Below are positions 1-8,499 of a DNA stretch of 64,000 bases, one piece after another. The stretch spans positions 62,001-126,000 of the forward strand of contig JAXHNR010000001.1 of assembly GCA_034520215.1 (NCBI GenBank). Reading direction: 5' to 3'. How positions within the stretch are numbered: the first letter of the stretch is position 1; the number at the start of each line of letters is the position of its first letter. The notes under the pieces were generated by a model. The model did not search any database and was not told the DNA's origin. It saw only the letters and a program-made list of their open reading frames with translations. Made by a program: the position numbers and the translations under genes. The stretch is from Candidatus Krumholzibacteriota bacterium. GTDB taxonomy: Bacteria > Krumholzibacteriota > Krumholzibacteriia > Krumholzibacteriales > WJIX01.

Positions 1-562
1 TCATAAGTCTTGAATCAACCTTGTTTTCGATTATCCTTATTACTTCAGCCGGATGGCCTGTGGCGTCAACGATATATTTTGACTCGATCGTAAGCGGGTC
101 TACGTGCAGTCCCGCCATTTCGACCGAGGACCAGTTGATCACTATCCCGGCGGCTTTATTATCTTTAAGCATTATATCTTCCGCCATGATCAGGTTGAAG
201 ATTTTAGCTCCATTCTTAACCGCGGCGGCACCGATTGAGCAAACCGCTTCTATTGAATCCGCGGTATAGTATCCTTCCGAGAAGGGAGTGGTTTTAACAC
301 CAAATTCATCAAGAACTTCCCTGCCTTCTTCCTGAACTACTATCTCGTTCATCATCATGCCCCCGCCCCACATTCCTCCTCCGATACTGAGCTTTCTCTC
401 AATGACTATTGTTTTAAAATTAGCTGCCGCGAGATCTGAAGCCGCGACCAGACCTGAAGGACCGGCACCTACAATAACGACGTCACAATTTAGTGAGTCC
501 AGAAGCTTGTTGGTGTAAGTCTTTATTATAGCTTCGGTTACTATTTTCTCATCCAATGGCAT
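1..562 (-). CDS. thi4: Sulfide-dependent ADP-thiazole synthase Thi4 (partial, 3' end off window)
   Basis: Thi4 builds the ADP-thiazole precursor of thiamine from NAD and glycine plus sulfur. Reading leftward from ATG at 562 gives 187 residues before the window edge; full family members are about 260 aa. Residues 32-37 (GAGPSG) are the dinucleotide-binding loop, followed by the Thi4 signature ERKLSIGGGMWGGG (55-68). The yeast suicide enzyme donates sulfur from a Cys; at the equivalent place this protein has His153 in AGLHVDP. That is the archaeal/anaerobe arrangement, in which free sulfide is the sulfur source and the enzyme turns over (family knowledge). GGAG lies 7 nt before the ATG. I see no TPP riboswitch in the divergent upstream region. 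A TATAAT on the minus strand at 633-628 could be the -10, but no good -35 accompanies it. Confidence 0.9.
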   Translation of the reverse strand, partial: MPLDEKIVTEAIIKTYTNKLLDSLNCDVVIVGAGPSGLVAASDLAAANFKTIVIERKLSIGGGMWGGGMMMNEIVVQEEGREVLDEFGVKTTPFSEGYYTADSIEAVCSIGAAAVKNGAKIFNLIMAEDIMLKDNKAAGIVINWSSVEMAGLHVDPLTIESKYIVDATGHPAEVIRIIENKVDSRLM

Positions 563-727
563 TTCGTTTCTCCTTAGAATTCAGGACATATTAAGGGTGA
601 TGATGATTTTAGATCTACTTTTTATTCATTATATTACTGCAATTTCTCTACATCTGCTTTATTTCTTAACCAATCTGACTATCGAGGTCAAGACTATTCT
701 TTTTATAGGATTAAAATTAAGCAGGGG

Positions 728-756
728 TTGACCATTTTTAATTTGTCCCGTATAAT
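728..756 (+). promoter_or_regulatory. Sigma-70-type promoter for pepD
   Basis: TTGACC (728-733), a 17-nt spacer and TATAAT (751-756). Transcription would start near 763, giving a leader of about 118 nt before the pepD ATG. The rest of the 318-base divergent gap 563-880 shows no other clear feature. Confidence 0.75.
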
Positions 757-880
757 GAGTTTCCTTAAATAGAAACAGAAGGCGTTTTATGTATTGAATG
801 TATTTGATACGGTTTTAAACATGAATAAGCGTCAGACGGTTAGCATCTGTGCTGGCGAAAACTTGAAGGAGGTAGGGTAG

Positions 881-2326
881 ATGTCATTAAATGAACTTAA
901 ACCGGCTAAGCTCTGGGAACATTTCGGGAAAATATGCGAAATTCCGCATTGTTCAGGTAATGAAGAAGAACTTGGCAATTATCTATTATCATTTGCCAAA
1001 GAAAAAGGCCTTGAAGCTGAAAAAGATGCGGCGGGCAACGTTGTAATCCGCGTACCGGCTACTGAGGGACATGAAGATGCGCCTGTAGTCGTTCTCCAGG
1101 GGCATCTTGATATGGTTTGTGAAAAAGACAACGATGCGGATCATGACTTCGCGAAAGATACAATCAAGACTGAAATCGACGGCGACTGGCTTACGGCTAA
1201 GGGTACGACACTGGGAGCTGACAATGGTGTCGGAGTAGCGGCGGCGCTTGCAGTAATTGATGAAGATGTTACTCACGGTCCTCTGGAGATACTCTCCACT
1301 GTAAGTGAGGAAGTTGGATTAATCGGCGCGGGCAAATTGGAGCCCGGATTCCTCAAGGGAAAGACATTGATGAATCTGGATAGCGAAGAGTTAGGAGCCG
1401 CTTATATCGGCTGTGCCGGAGGTGGTGACAGTGTTCTTAGACTGCCGCTTGAAAAAACCGATACACCGTCTGATTTGAAAGGAGTCTCTATAAGAGTAAC
1501 GGGGCTTCGCGGAGGACACTCAGGAATAGATATTATTGAACAGAGGGGTAACGGTATTAAAATACTCACGAGGATCCTTTCAAAGATTTTCTGTGAGAAG
1601 GAAATCAGCATAACTTCCATTGAAGGCGGGAAGATGAGGAATGCCATTCCGAGGGAAGCGGTTGCTTTGGTAGCAGCTCAGAGCTCGGATATTGGAGAAA
1701 TTGAAAAGATAGCTAAGAGCGAAGTTGAAACTATAGCTATAGAATTGGGGGGGCGCGAGAAGGGTCTTAAAGTCGTCGTCTCTTCAGAGGAGGCTCCTGA
1801 TAAGGTTGTAACGAAGGAATCACAAAAAACTCTTCTTGACCTTCTGACTGCTCTTCCTCACGGCATCGAGGCTATGAACTATGATATAGAAGGGCTTGTG
1901 GAGACGTCAACCAACCTCGCAACCATTAAGATGGATGATAATACGGCCGTTATAGGTACATCAACACGAAGCTCGATTATCACAGCTTTAAACGCCCTGA
2001 GCGCGCGAATAGGCGCCGTCGGACGTCTTGCCGGTGCCGAAGTTCAGGAGGAAGCGCCTTATCCGGGGTGGATGCCTGATCTTGATTCAAAGATCCTCGG
2101 TGTAGTAAAAGATGTACATAAAAGGGAATTTGGAGAGGAGCCCGAGATGAAAGCTATTCACGCCGGTCTGGAATGCGGAATAATCGGCGAGAAATTCCCG
2201 GGTATGGATATGGTTTCATTCGGCCCGTGGATAGAGCACCCTCATTCACCGGAAGAGAGAGTTAACATCCCTTCCGTTGAGTCATTCTGGAAGCTTCTCA
2301 CCGCGGTGCTCGAAGAAATGGCATAG
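881..2326 (+). CDS. pepD: Aminoacyl-histidine dipeptidase (M20C, PepD)
   Basis: Cytosolic metal-dependent dipeptidase of the M20C family, which cleaves Xaa-His and other dipeptides. The 481 aa match the family length. Metal and catalytic residues are visible: H75 and D77 in QGHLDMV, D114 in GADNG, the E143-E144 pair, D167, and a C-terminal His in PWIEHPHSPEE (453-455). The lid/dimerisation domain lies in the middle third, with GGHSGIDI marking its start. A strong AAGGAGG (866-872) is 8 nt from the ATG. It appears monocistronic, with its own promoter and a hairpin downstream. Peptide scavenging fits the other peptidases in the window (S46 at 24 kb, C1 at 39 kb). Confidence 0.93.
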   Translation: MSLNELKPAKLWEHFGKICEIPHCSGNEEELGNYLLSFAKEKGLEAEKDAAGNVVIRVPATEGHEDAPVVVLQGHLDMVCEKDNDADHDFAKDTIKTEIDGDWLTAKGTTLGADNGVGVAAALAVIDEDVTHGPLEILSTVSEEVGLIGAGKLEPGFLKGKTLMNLDSEELGAAYIGCAGGGDSVLRLPLEKTDTPSDLKGVSIRVTGLRGGHSGIDIIEQRGNGIKILTRILSKIFCEKEISITSIEGGKMRNAIPREAVALVAAQSSDIGEIEKIAKSEVETIAIELGGREKGLKVVVSSEEAPDKVVTKESQKTLLDLLTALPHGIEAMNYDIEGLVETSTNLATIKMDDNTAVIGTSTRSSIITALNALSARIGAVGRLAGAEVQEEAPYPGWMPDLDSKILGVVKDVHKREFGEEPEMKAIHAGLECGIIGEKFPGMDMVSFGPWIEHPHSPEERVNIPSVESFWKLLTAVLEEMA

Positions 2327-2358
2327 AGATATAACGGAATTTAAGATGAATTATTGCC

Positions 2359-2395
2359 TTGCCGGAGTCCGGATTTGCCGCCGGTACTCCGGCAA
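2359..2395. other. Perfect 10-bp inverted repeat after pepD
   Basis: TTGCCGGAGT (2359-2368) pairs with ACTCCGGCAA (2386-2395); an inner CCGG/CCGG (2369-2372/2381-2384) can extend the structure. No T-run follows on either strand, so it is not a classic intrinsic terminator. It may be an mRNA-end stabiliser or a Rho-assisted end. Confidence 0.5.
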
Positions 2396-2472
2396 TACGG
2401 CGATTATTCCGGGTTGGTTGTCATTAGGTTTACAGAGAGTACGACAGGTGTTTATTGTTGAAACTTAAGGGC

Positions 2473-2500
2473 TTGACTTTGTTCTTTGAGTTATTATTAT
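2473..2500 (+). promoter_or_regulatory. Promoter for tRNA-Trp / trpS
   Basis: TTGACT (2473-2478), a 16-nt spacer and TATTAT (2495-2500). The predicted start near 2507 lies about 12 nt before the mature tRNA 5' end. No separate promoter is visible between the tRNA and trpS, so this one may drive both. Confidence 0.65.
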
Positions 2501-2518
2501 TATTTAAAATTACATTAA

Positions 2519-2591
2519 AGGGATGTGGCTCAATTGGCAGAGCATCGGTCTCCAAAACCGGCGGTTGCAGGTTCGAGTCCTGCCATCCCTA
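2519..2591 (+). tRNA. tRNA-Trp (CCA anticodon)
   Basis: The cloverleaf folds fully: acceptor stem AGGGATG/CATCCCT (2519-2525/2584-2590), D-arm GCTC...GAGC, anticodon stem TCGGT/ACCGG with loop CTCCAAA (anticodon CCA), a T-arm containing GGTTCGAGTCC, and discriminator A2591. The CCA tail is not encoded; the next bases are CTTTTTATT. It sits 57 nt upstream of the tryptophanyl-tRNA synthetase gene, so the tRNA and its charging enzyme are neighbours. Confidence 0.95.
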
Positions 2592-2648
2592 CTTTTTATT
2601 ATCTCTTCCATTGGATTTAAATTTGAAAAGGATATGAGGAGGTAGTGA

Positions 2649-3674
2649 ATGCCAAAAAAGAGGGTCACCAGCGGTATGCGGCCTACAGGCAGTCTCCACC
2701 TGGGGAATCTACTGGGAGCGCTTGACAATTGGGTTTCCCTGCAGGATGAATATGACTGTTATTTTTTCATAGTTGACTGGCATTCTCTAACGACGCCTGG
2801 AGGCGGCGGCGCTGTTGGATATGAAAATCTTGATGGTTTGAGAGATAATATCAATGAAATAGCGATAGACTGGGTTTCGGCGGGCCTCGATCCGGACAAA
2901 TGTTCCATCTTTGTTCAGTCCTTTGTTCCTGAAGTAGCGGAACTCAACTTGATTTTTTCAATGGTTACGCCTCTCGGCTGGTTGGAACGCAATCCTACAT
3001 ACAAAGATATGGTAAAGAATTACGGGATAGAATCTCCGAGCTACGGACTACTTGGATATCCAACACTGCAGTCCGCGGACATTCTTCTCTATAAGGGAGA
3101 TTTAGTGCCCGTTGGGAAAGATCAGGAAGCTCATATCAATATGACAAAAGATCTGGCCGCCAGATTCAACAATCTCTACGGCAGGGATGTCTTTCCCCTC
3201 ACAAAATCACTTCTTACCAAAGTTCCGAAAGTGCCTGGAATTGACAGCGTAGATAAGAAGATGAGTAAGAGCTCCGGGAATCATATAGCTCTTTCCCTCG
3301 GGGAGGAAGAAACCACTAAAAAGATTAAGAGCATGTTTACAGACCCCGTTAAGATAAGGAAAGATGACGCCGGCCATCCTGACGGATGTGTTGTCTTCGC
3401 GTTTCACAAAATATATAACAATGAAAATCTCGGCGGTATACGTTCCGAGTGCGAAGCGGGCGAAAGAGGATGCGTTGACTGCAAAATGCAGCTCGCGGCT
3501 AAAATGAATGAAGCGCTGCGCCCGATAAGAGAAAAAAGAAAATACTTTGAACAAAAACCGGAAATAATCACCGATATTTTAGAATCCGGCGCGTCCAATG
3601 CCCGCCGGATAGCTGCAGGGACACTTGAAGAAGTAAAAGAAGCTATGAAACTTCCAATCAGGAGGGGTGTTTAA
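2649..3674 (+). CDS. trpS: Tryptophanyl-tRNA synthetase
   Basis: Class I aminoacyl-tRNA synthetase that charges tRNA-Trp in the cytosol. The 341 aa fit the bacterial family. The HIGH-like signature is GSLHLGN (residues 14-20) and the KMSKS loop is at 204-208 within KKMSKSSGNH. AGGAGG precedes the ATG. The gene lies 57 nt after tRNA-Trp, and its TAA shares one base with the ATG of the next gene (TAATG), so translation of the tryptophanase-family enzyme is probably coupled to it. No T-box is visible, and the short spacer leaves no room for one. Confidence 0.96.
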   Translation: MPKKRVTSGMRPTGSLHLGNLLGALDNWVSLQDEYDCYFFIVDWHSLTTPGGGGAVGYENLDGLRDNINEIAIDWVSAGLDPDKCSIFVQSFVPEVAELNLIFSMVTPLGWLERNPTYKDMVKNYGIESPSYGLLGYPTLQSADILLYKGDLVPVGKDQEAHINMTKDLAARFNNLYGRDVFPLTKSLLTKVPKVPGIDSVDKKMSKSSGNHIALSLGEEETTKKIKSMFTDPVKIRKDDAGHPDGCVVFAFHKIYNNENLGGIRSECEAGERGCVDCKMQLAAKMNEALRPIREKRKYFEQKPEIITDILESGASNARRIAAGTLEEVKEAMKLPIRRGV

Positions 3675-5299
3675 TGTCGGAGGCTATAGACTTTTTCATT
3701 TCTGAATTCAAAGATAAGATAAACAAAAAAAATAAGCCCGGCCGTTATTTCAGGCCTCGTCCCTATCGAAACGCGTCGGTCCGCTTCAGAAATTGTTCAA
3801 TTGAAAATTTTGAAAAAAGGCGCGACCTTCTCGAAGGTGAAGCCGGACTGAACCCGTTTATATTCCGGTCTGATATGATCCCGGGTTGCGATCTGCTCTC
3901 CGATTCAGGCACTACCACAATGACAATGAGACAGTGGGCGGCGATGTTTCTGGGAGATGAGGCTTATGGCTCCAACGAGGGATATTTTGAACTTAAGAAT
4001 CAGATTCCTGAGACTTTCGGCGAGGATTGGAAATGTGACGCAAGTTGTAAGTCGGGAGGAAATCTGTTTATTTTCCACCAGGGCAGGGCCGCGGAAAACG
4101 CCCTGTTTACTGTTTTGAAGCGTTTGATCACAAGTAAGGGAAAAACTAAACTGTCGAACGGTCTTCTGCCTAAATTAAAGAAACGTATTAAATCAAATTT
4201 ACTAAGTGTCAGGCCCGGAGCAGACCGGTCGTCTGGTCCTTTGGTTATCATTCCGAGCAATTCGCATTTTGACACAACACAGGGCAATATTGAGGATAAA
4301 GGAATGGTCCCTGTAAACCTGCCTTGCCCGGAGCATCTGACAGACAGCCGCGGCAGTCACTTCAGGGGAAATATGGATACCGACGAGATCGAAAATTTAC
4401 TGGAAAATGAAGGAGACAGGATCCCGCTTGTATATCTGACCATTACTAACAACACAGCCGGCGGGCAGCCGGTTTCCATGGCTAATATTAAAAAGATTCG
4501 AGAAACAACCGACCGTTTTAATATACCATTCTTCTTTGATGCCTGCAGATTTGCCGAGAACGCGTGGTTTATCAAAAAACATGAAGAGGGCTACTCTGGA
4601 AAGCGTATTTCTGAAATAGTGCATGAGATGTTCGGCTATGTTGACGGTTTTCATATCAGCTTGAAAAAGGATGGTCTTGTTAATATGGGTGGAGCGGTTG
4701 TTCTGAAGGAGGGTGGACGGTTTACAGAAAAATATCCTGATTTTAAAGAAGAATTAACAAACTATCAAATAATGACAGAAGGGCATCCCACATACGGGGG
4801 GCTTGCCGGAAGAGATCTTAAGGCGATTGTTGAGGGGCTGAGGGTTGTGATAAGACAGGATTATCTGGATATGAGAATAAACCAGGTAAAAAGACTTGCC
4901 GATAGACTTACCGCGGACGGAATCCCCATAATTGAACCCGCGGGCGGGCACGCTGTATATATTAATATCGACAAATTTTTTGATGGAATTAAGACTGAAG
5001 ATTTTATGGGAATTTCCATAGCGGCACTTCTTTTGATTGCCGGACATAGAGTTTGTGAACTGGGCACTTACGCCTTCGGACGATACAAGAACGGAAAAGA
5101 GCTTCCGCCGGATCCGAGAGTAAATTATGTAAGAGCGGCTGTTCCCCGCCTTGCTTATGAGGATGCCGATCTGATGGCTTTCGCTGAAGCCGTAAAAGTC
5201 CTTTTTGCCGGCAGGGACCGTGTACCCGGTGTTAATGTCGAGTATGGACGCGATTTGCCTCTGCGGCATTTTAAAAGCAGATTTTCATTTAAAAAGTAG
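3674..5299 (+). CDS. tnaA: Tryptophanase / tyrosine phenol-lyase family beta-eliminating lyase
   Basis: PLP enzyme of the aminotransferase fold that splits tryptophan to indole (or tyrosine to phenol), pyruvate and ammonia. Family marks: the N-terminal SDSGTTTMT segment, GGQPVSMANI, DACRFAENAWFI, and the PLP-lysine motif SLKKDGLVNMGG, with the Schiff-base lysine at K331 or K332. The motif resembles tyrosine phenol-lyase (KKDCLVNIGG) as much as E. coli TnaA, so substrate cannot be read with certainty; position directly after trpS favours tryptophan. At 541 aa it is about 70 aa longer than the usual 456-471; a Lys-rich insertion near residues 152-195 accounts for much of this. Its ATG overlaps the trpS stop by one base. 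Confidence 0.88.
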   Translation: MSEAIDFFISEFKDKINKKNKPGRYFRPRPYRNASVRFRNCSIENFEKRRDLLEGEAGLNPFIFRSDMIPGCDLLSDSGTTTMTMRQWAAMFLGDEAYGSNEGYFELKNQIPETFGEDWKCDASCKSGGNLFIFHQGRAAENALFTVLKRLITSKGKTKLSNGLLPKLKKRIKSNLLSVRPGADRSSGPLVIIPSNSHFDTTQGNIEDKGMVPVNLPCPEHLTDSRGSHFRGNMDTDEIENLLENEGDRIPLVYLTITNNTAGGQPVSMANIKKIRETTDRFNIPFFFDACRFAENAWFIKKHEEGYSGKRISEIVHEMFGYVDGFHISLKKDGLVNMGGAVVLKEGGRFTEKYPDFKEELTNYQIMTEGHPTYGGLAGRDLKAIVEGLRVVIRQDYLDMRINQVKRLADRLTADGIPIIEPAGGHAVYINIDKFFDGIKTEDFMGISIAALLLIAGHRVCELGTYAFGRYKNGKELPPDPRVNYVRAAVPRLAYEDADLMAFAEAVKVLFAGRDRVPGVNVEYGRDLPLRHFKSRFSFKK

Positions 5300-5517
5300 A
5301 GATTGTGGAATTTTTTTTATTCCCTCCTGCTGTAATTCATCTTCAGACCTTAAAAAAAATCCCCCTTGGAAATTCTACCCTGATCCCCGCCACAGAATTT
5401 ACATTTTACAGGCAGACCCCGAAAGCTGAAATCATTTTATGGAATATTTAATGCATATAAATATGTGATTGAATTTTTTTCATATCAGGGGCAGTCCGGG
5501 GGAGGAATAATTATTAT

Positions 5518-7233
5518 ATGATAAATGATAACAGCACAATTCTAAAAAATGTTGAAGCTGATTGTGAGGGAAAACAGCTTTCAGCAGTGATGGAAATAGC
5601 CAATATTGTTAATTCCCGCCTGGACCTCAAACACGTTCTGTCAAGGATAGCAAGGGAGATGAACAGGGTCGTTGATTATGACATAGGATGTGTGGCTGTC
5701 CACGATAAGGATAAGAACTGCCTTAACTTAAGGCACATATACAGAAAAAACGGCGATGATTCGTACGAGGGCAGTTATGTGCCCCTCGATGAGAGTAATA
5801 TTATTGGATGGGTCGCTATTAACAGAAAGCCGGTTTACAGGAGGGATATCTTTGGGGATAACCGCTTTGAAGAGATTATGAAGGAGGATAATCTCAGATC
5901 GGATGTTGTTATACCACTTATGGCCAAGGGTTCATTTATCGGCACCCTAAATGTCGGAAGCTATGAGCCTGACCATTTCTCGGACACAGACCTTGAACTT
6001 ATTAAGAATTTCAGCAGATTGACTTCAATTGCCGTTGGAAATTCCATTATGCTGGATGATCTGACTTTTCTTGGAAATAAGTACAAGAATCTTATGAATA
6101 ACGCGAAAGATATCATAACACTTTTAGATCTAAGCGGAAAGGTCATAGAGTGCAGCGATTCAATTGAAAAGGTATTTGGATATACGAAGGATGAAATTAT
6201 AGGCAAAGAAATTTTTGAATTTACAACACCCGATAGACGGTGGAAATCGAAAAATATAGTAACACGCGTAATTAAGGGTGAATTGAGCCGGCTCACAGAT
6301 ATTCCTTATGTTAAGAAGAACGGTGATATTGTATATCTTGATGTGGATGTTAGTATTATGAGATTGAGAAATAATCCATATATTCTGTCAATCTCTCATA
6401 ATATTACTGAGAGGAAGATTCTCGAAGAGAAGATAAGAAGTAAGAATCGTGAACTTGTTGAAAAGAACAGAAAACTCGTCGATCTCGATAGATTGAAGAA
6501 TGAATTTCTCGGCAGGGTAAGTCATGAGCTGCGAACACCCTTATCGGTTATAATGGCTTATGTTGACAGTCTGAAAGGTGAAGATGATCTAAATCCTATA
6601 GATGCGGAAACGAAGGAAGAATTCCTGGACGTTATTTTCAGCCAATCGAGTAAATTGCTGGGGATCATTAATGATCTGCTTGATCTTTCAAAAGTGGAAG
6701 TTTCCAATACAATGCTTGATATTGCCCAGGGGAGCATAAATGAAATAGTACGGATTTCAGCAAAATCTCTTGAGCGGAAAGCCAATAGTAAAAGTATAAA
6801 AGTTTTATGCGATTTGGATGAGAATATCCCTATTATCAATTTCGATGTGATGCGCCTGCAGCAGGTTTGTGTTAATCTTCTCGGCAACGCGGTGAAATTT
6901 ACTAAGGAAGGGGAGGAAATAATCGTTCACACAAGCTGTGATGAAGAAGAAGTGGTTGTCTCGATCAGCGATAAGGCTCCCCGCATCAAGGATGAAGATA
7001 TAAACAGGATATTTATGGATTTTACTCAGATAGACGGCGGACCGAGTCGATCGAGAGATGGTATGGGAGTGGGGCTTCGCCTCGTTAAACATTACGTTGA
7101 CCTTCACGGCGGACGTGTCTGGATAGATAGGAGAGAACCGGAAGGAAACACTTTTTCATTTTCCATTCCCACTGATATAAATCCGGATAAAAAGCCGGGC
7201 AAAGTATTAGATATTGAAGAAAAGACCTTTTAA
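5518..7233 (+). CDS. GAF-PAS sensor histidine kinase
   Basis: 571 aa, no transmembrane segment, so probably a cytosolic sensor. Order: GAF domain (about 20-180), PAS domain (about 190-300), a short coiled coil, HisKA with phospho-acceptor H336 in SHELRTPLS, and a HATPase domain with N-box NLLGNAVKFT and G2-like GMGVGL. The G1 box, usually DxGxG, reads DKAPR: the Asp is kept but both glycines are lost, so ATP binding may be altered. No response regulator gene adjoins it; the chemotaxis operon starts 400 nt downstream on the same strand, so a link to cheY/cheB signalling is possible but unproven. GGGGGAGG precedes the ATG. Confidence 0.88.
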   Translation: MINDNSTILKNVEADCEGKQLSAVMEIANIVNSRLDLKHVLSRIAREMNRVVDYDIGCVAVHDKDKNCLNLRHIYRKNGDDSYEGSYVPLDESNIIGWVAINRKPVYRRDIFGDNRFEEIMKEDNLRSDVVIPLMAKGSFIGTLNVGSYEPDHFSDTDLELIKNFSRLTSIAVGNSIMLDDLTFLGNKYKNLMNNAKDIITLLDLSGKVIECSDSIEKVFGYTKDEIIGKEIFEFTTPDRRWKSKNIVTRVIKGELSRLTDIPYVKKNGDIVYLDVDVSIMRLRNNPYILSISHNITERKILEEKIRSKNRELVEKNRKLVDLDRLKNEFLGRVSHELRTPLSVIMAYVDSLKGEDDLNPIDAETKEEFLDVIFSQSSKLLGIINDLLDLSKVEVSNTMLDIAQGSINEIVRISAKSLERKANSKSIKVLCDLDENIPIINFDVMRLQQVCVNLLGNAVKFTKEGEEIIVHTSCDEEEVVVSISDKAPRIKDEDINRIFMDFTQIDGGPSRSRDGMGVGLRLVKHYVDLHGGRVWIDRREPEGNTFSFSIPTDINPDKKPGKVLDIEEKTF

Positions 7234-7358
7234 TCATCTATAAAATCTTCGCTTCAATTTTTCTATATTATTATCAGCAGAAGCAGCAATTTATTTAGAA
7301 TTTTTATGCACTTGTGTAATTGTTTGAATATCAACTCTTTCTGACGTGAGTTTTCCCA

Positions 7359-7389
7359 TTTGCAAACCTCTTTACAATTTGTTTGCAAA
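7359..7389. promoter_or_regulatory. 9-bp inverted repeat in the gap before cheR
   Basis: TTTGCAAAC (7359-7367) and GTTTGCAAA (7381-7389) form a perfect dyad with a 13-nt centre. It could be an operator for the che operon or an RNA hairpin. The rest of the 407-base gap 7234-7640 is AT-rich; I see no gene and no convincing sigma-70 or sigma-28 promoter in it. Confidence 0.4.
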
Positions 7390-7640
7390 AAGCAAGATGT
7401 TTACTGTAATTCCTCAAACATTCCTGTTGTAGTTTTTACTTCCCCTGCTCTATTTTTAATTCCGCCTATCATTATTGTAACTGCTTGTTATTAAGTCAGT
7501 AATGCTGATTTATCATTATTTCCTGAATAGATGTGTGTAGCATGCCGTCTAAGTGGAATAGCATTTGCGAGCTTCCTTTCCGGTAGCAACACTCTTTATA
7601 AATAGGTGGTAAAAAAACAGGGGATAGACAATTATTTTTA

Positions 7641-8474
7641 ATGCCAGGGCGGGAAATGAAAACTGCGGAGAAAAGACTCGATATAGATGATCTTGTTTTA
7701 TATGTCAAATCAGAGACCGGATTTGATCTGTCCAAGTATCGTCCAACAACTTTAAACAGAAGGGTGTCCCACAGGCAGTTTGCGCTGGGTCTTAGTAATA
7801 TACACGATTATATTCTGTATCTTTATGCCAATCCCTCTGAGTTGAGAAATATAACGGATTCTACAACGATTCATGTTACTGAATTCTTTCGCGATCTGGA
7901 TGTTTTTGATTATTTCCCGAGCAAGTTGCTGCCCGCCGTTGTCGAAAGGAAGAAAAGGGGAGCCGCGGATGATATCAGGATTTGGAGTGCCGGGTGTTCC
8001 ACGGGACAGGAGGCATACAGTATTTCGATACTGCTGGACAAGTTTCTCAAAAATTATGAGATAGAAGCTGAAGTTATCGGAACCGATATTTCCGAAAAGG
8101 CGTGTAATTCGGCAAAAAAAGCCATCTATTCAGACGAAGAAGTGGAATACGTTCCGGAAGATATTATCAGAAAATATTTCAGGAAAAGCGAAGACGGTTA
8201 TACTGTTATTGAACGGATCAGGGAAAAAACCTCTTTTTTCGCGCATGATCTCTTCTCATCCCCCCGGTTTTCGGGATTCGATATTGTAGTATGCAGGAAT
8301 GTTTTGATTCATTTCAAACGGGATTATCGCGAAGAGGTAATAGATAGTTTTTATTCCGTTCTTAACGATTCAGGATTATTAATACTCGGTAAAAGTGAAG
8401 CTCTAAGTAAGGTTTGGAAAGATAAATTCAAATTATTGAATCCATCAATCAAAGTATATCAGAAAATAACGTAA
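7641..8474 (+). CDS. cheR: Chemoreceptor methyltransferase CheR
   Basis: Transfers methyl groups from S-adenosylmethionine to glutamates of chemoreceptors for adaptation. 277 aa, normal for CheR. The N-terminal helical domain carries YRPTTLNRRVSHRQ; the catalytic domain has VTEFFRD, the SAM loop SAGCSTGQEAYS, the acidic GTDIS and the C-terminal FDIVVCRNVLIHF. The start could instead be ATG 7656; neither has a strong ribosome site. First gene of the che operon, 25 nt ahead of the receptor gene. Confidence 0.93.
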   Translation: MPGREMKTAEKRLDIDDLVLYVKSETGFDLSKYRPTTLNRRVSHRQFALGLSNIHDYILYLYANPSELRNITDSTTIHVTEFFRDLDVFDYFPSKLLPAVVERKKRGAADDIRIWSAGCSTGQEAYSISILLDKFLKNYEIEAEVIGTDISEKACNSAKKAIYSDEEVEYVPEDIIRKYFRKSEDGYTVIERIREKTSFFAHDLFSSPRFSGFDIVVCRNVLIHFKRDYREEVIDSFYSVLNDSGLLILGKSEALSKVWKDKFKLLNPSIKVYQKIT

Positions 8475-8499
8475 CGATCAATTTTAAGGAGGGTTAATA

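Noticed and set aside
563..880. TPP riboswitch for thi4
   Set aside because: No thi-box core (CTGAGA or its partner segment) on the minus strand.
2592..2648. T-box leader for trpS
   Set aside because: The 57-nt spacer after the tRNA is too short and has no T-box sequence.
4754..5269. 171-aa minus-strand frame
   Set aside because: Antisense shadow of the tryptophanase-family gene.
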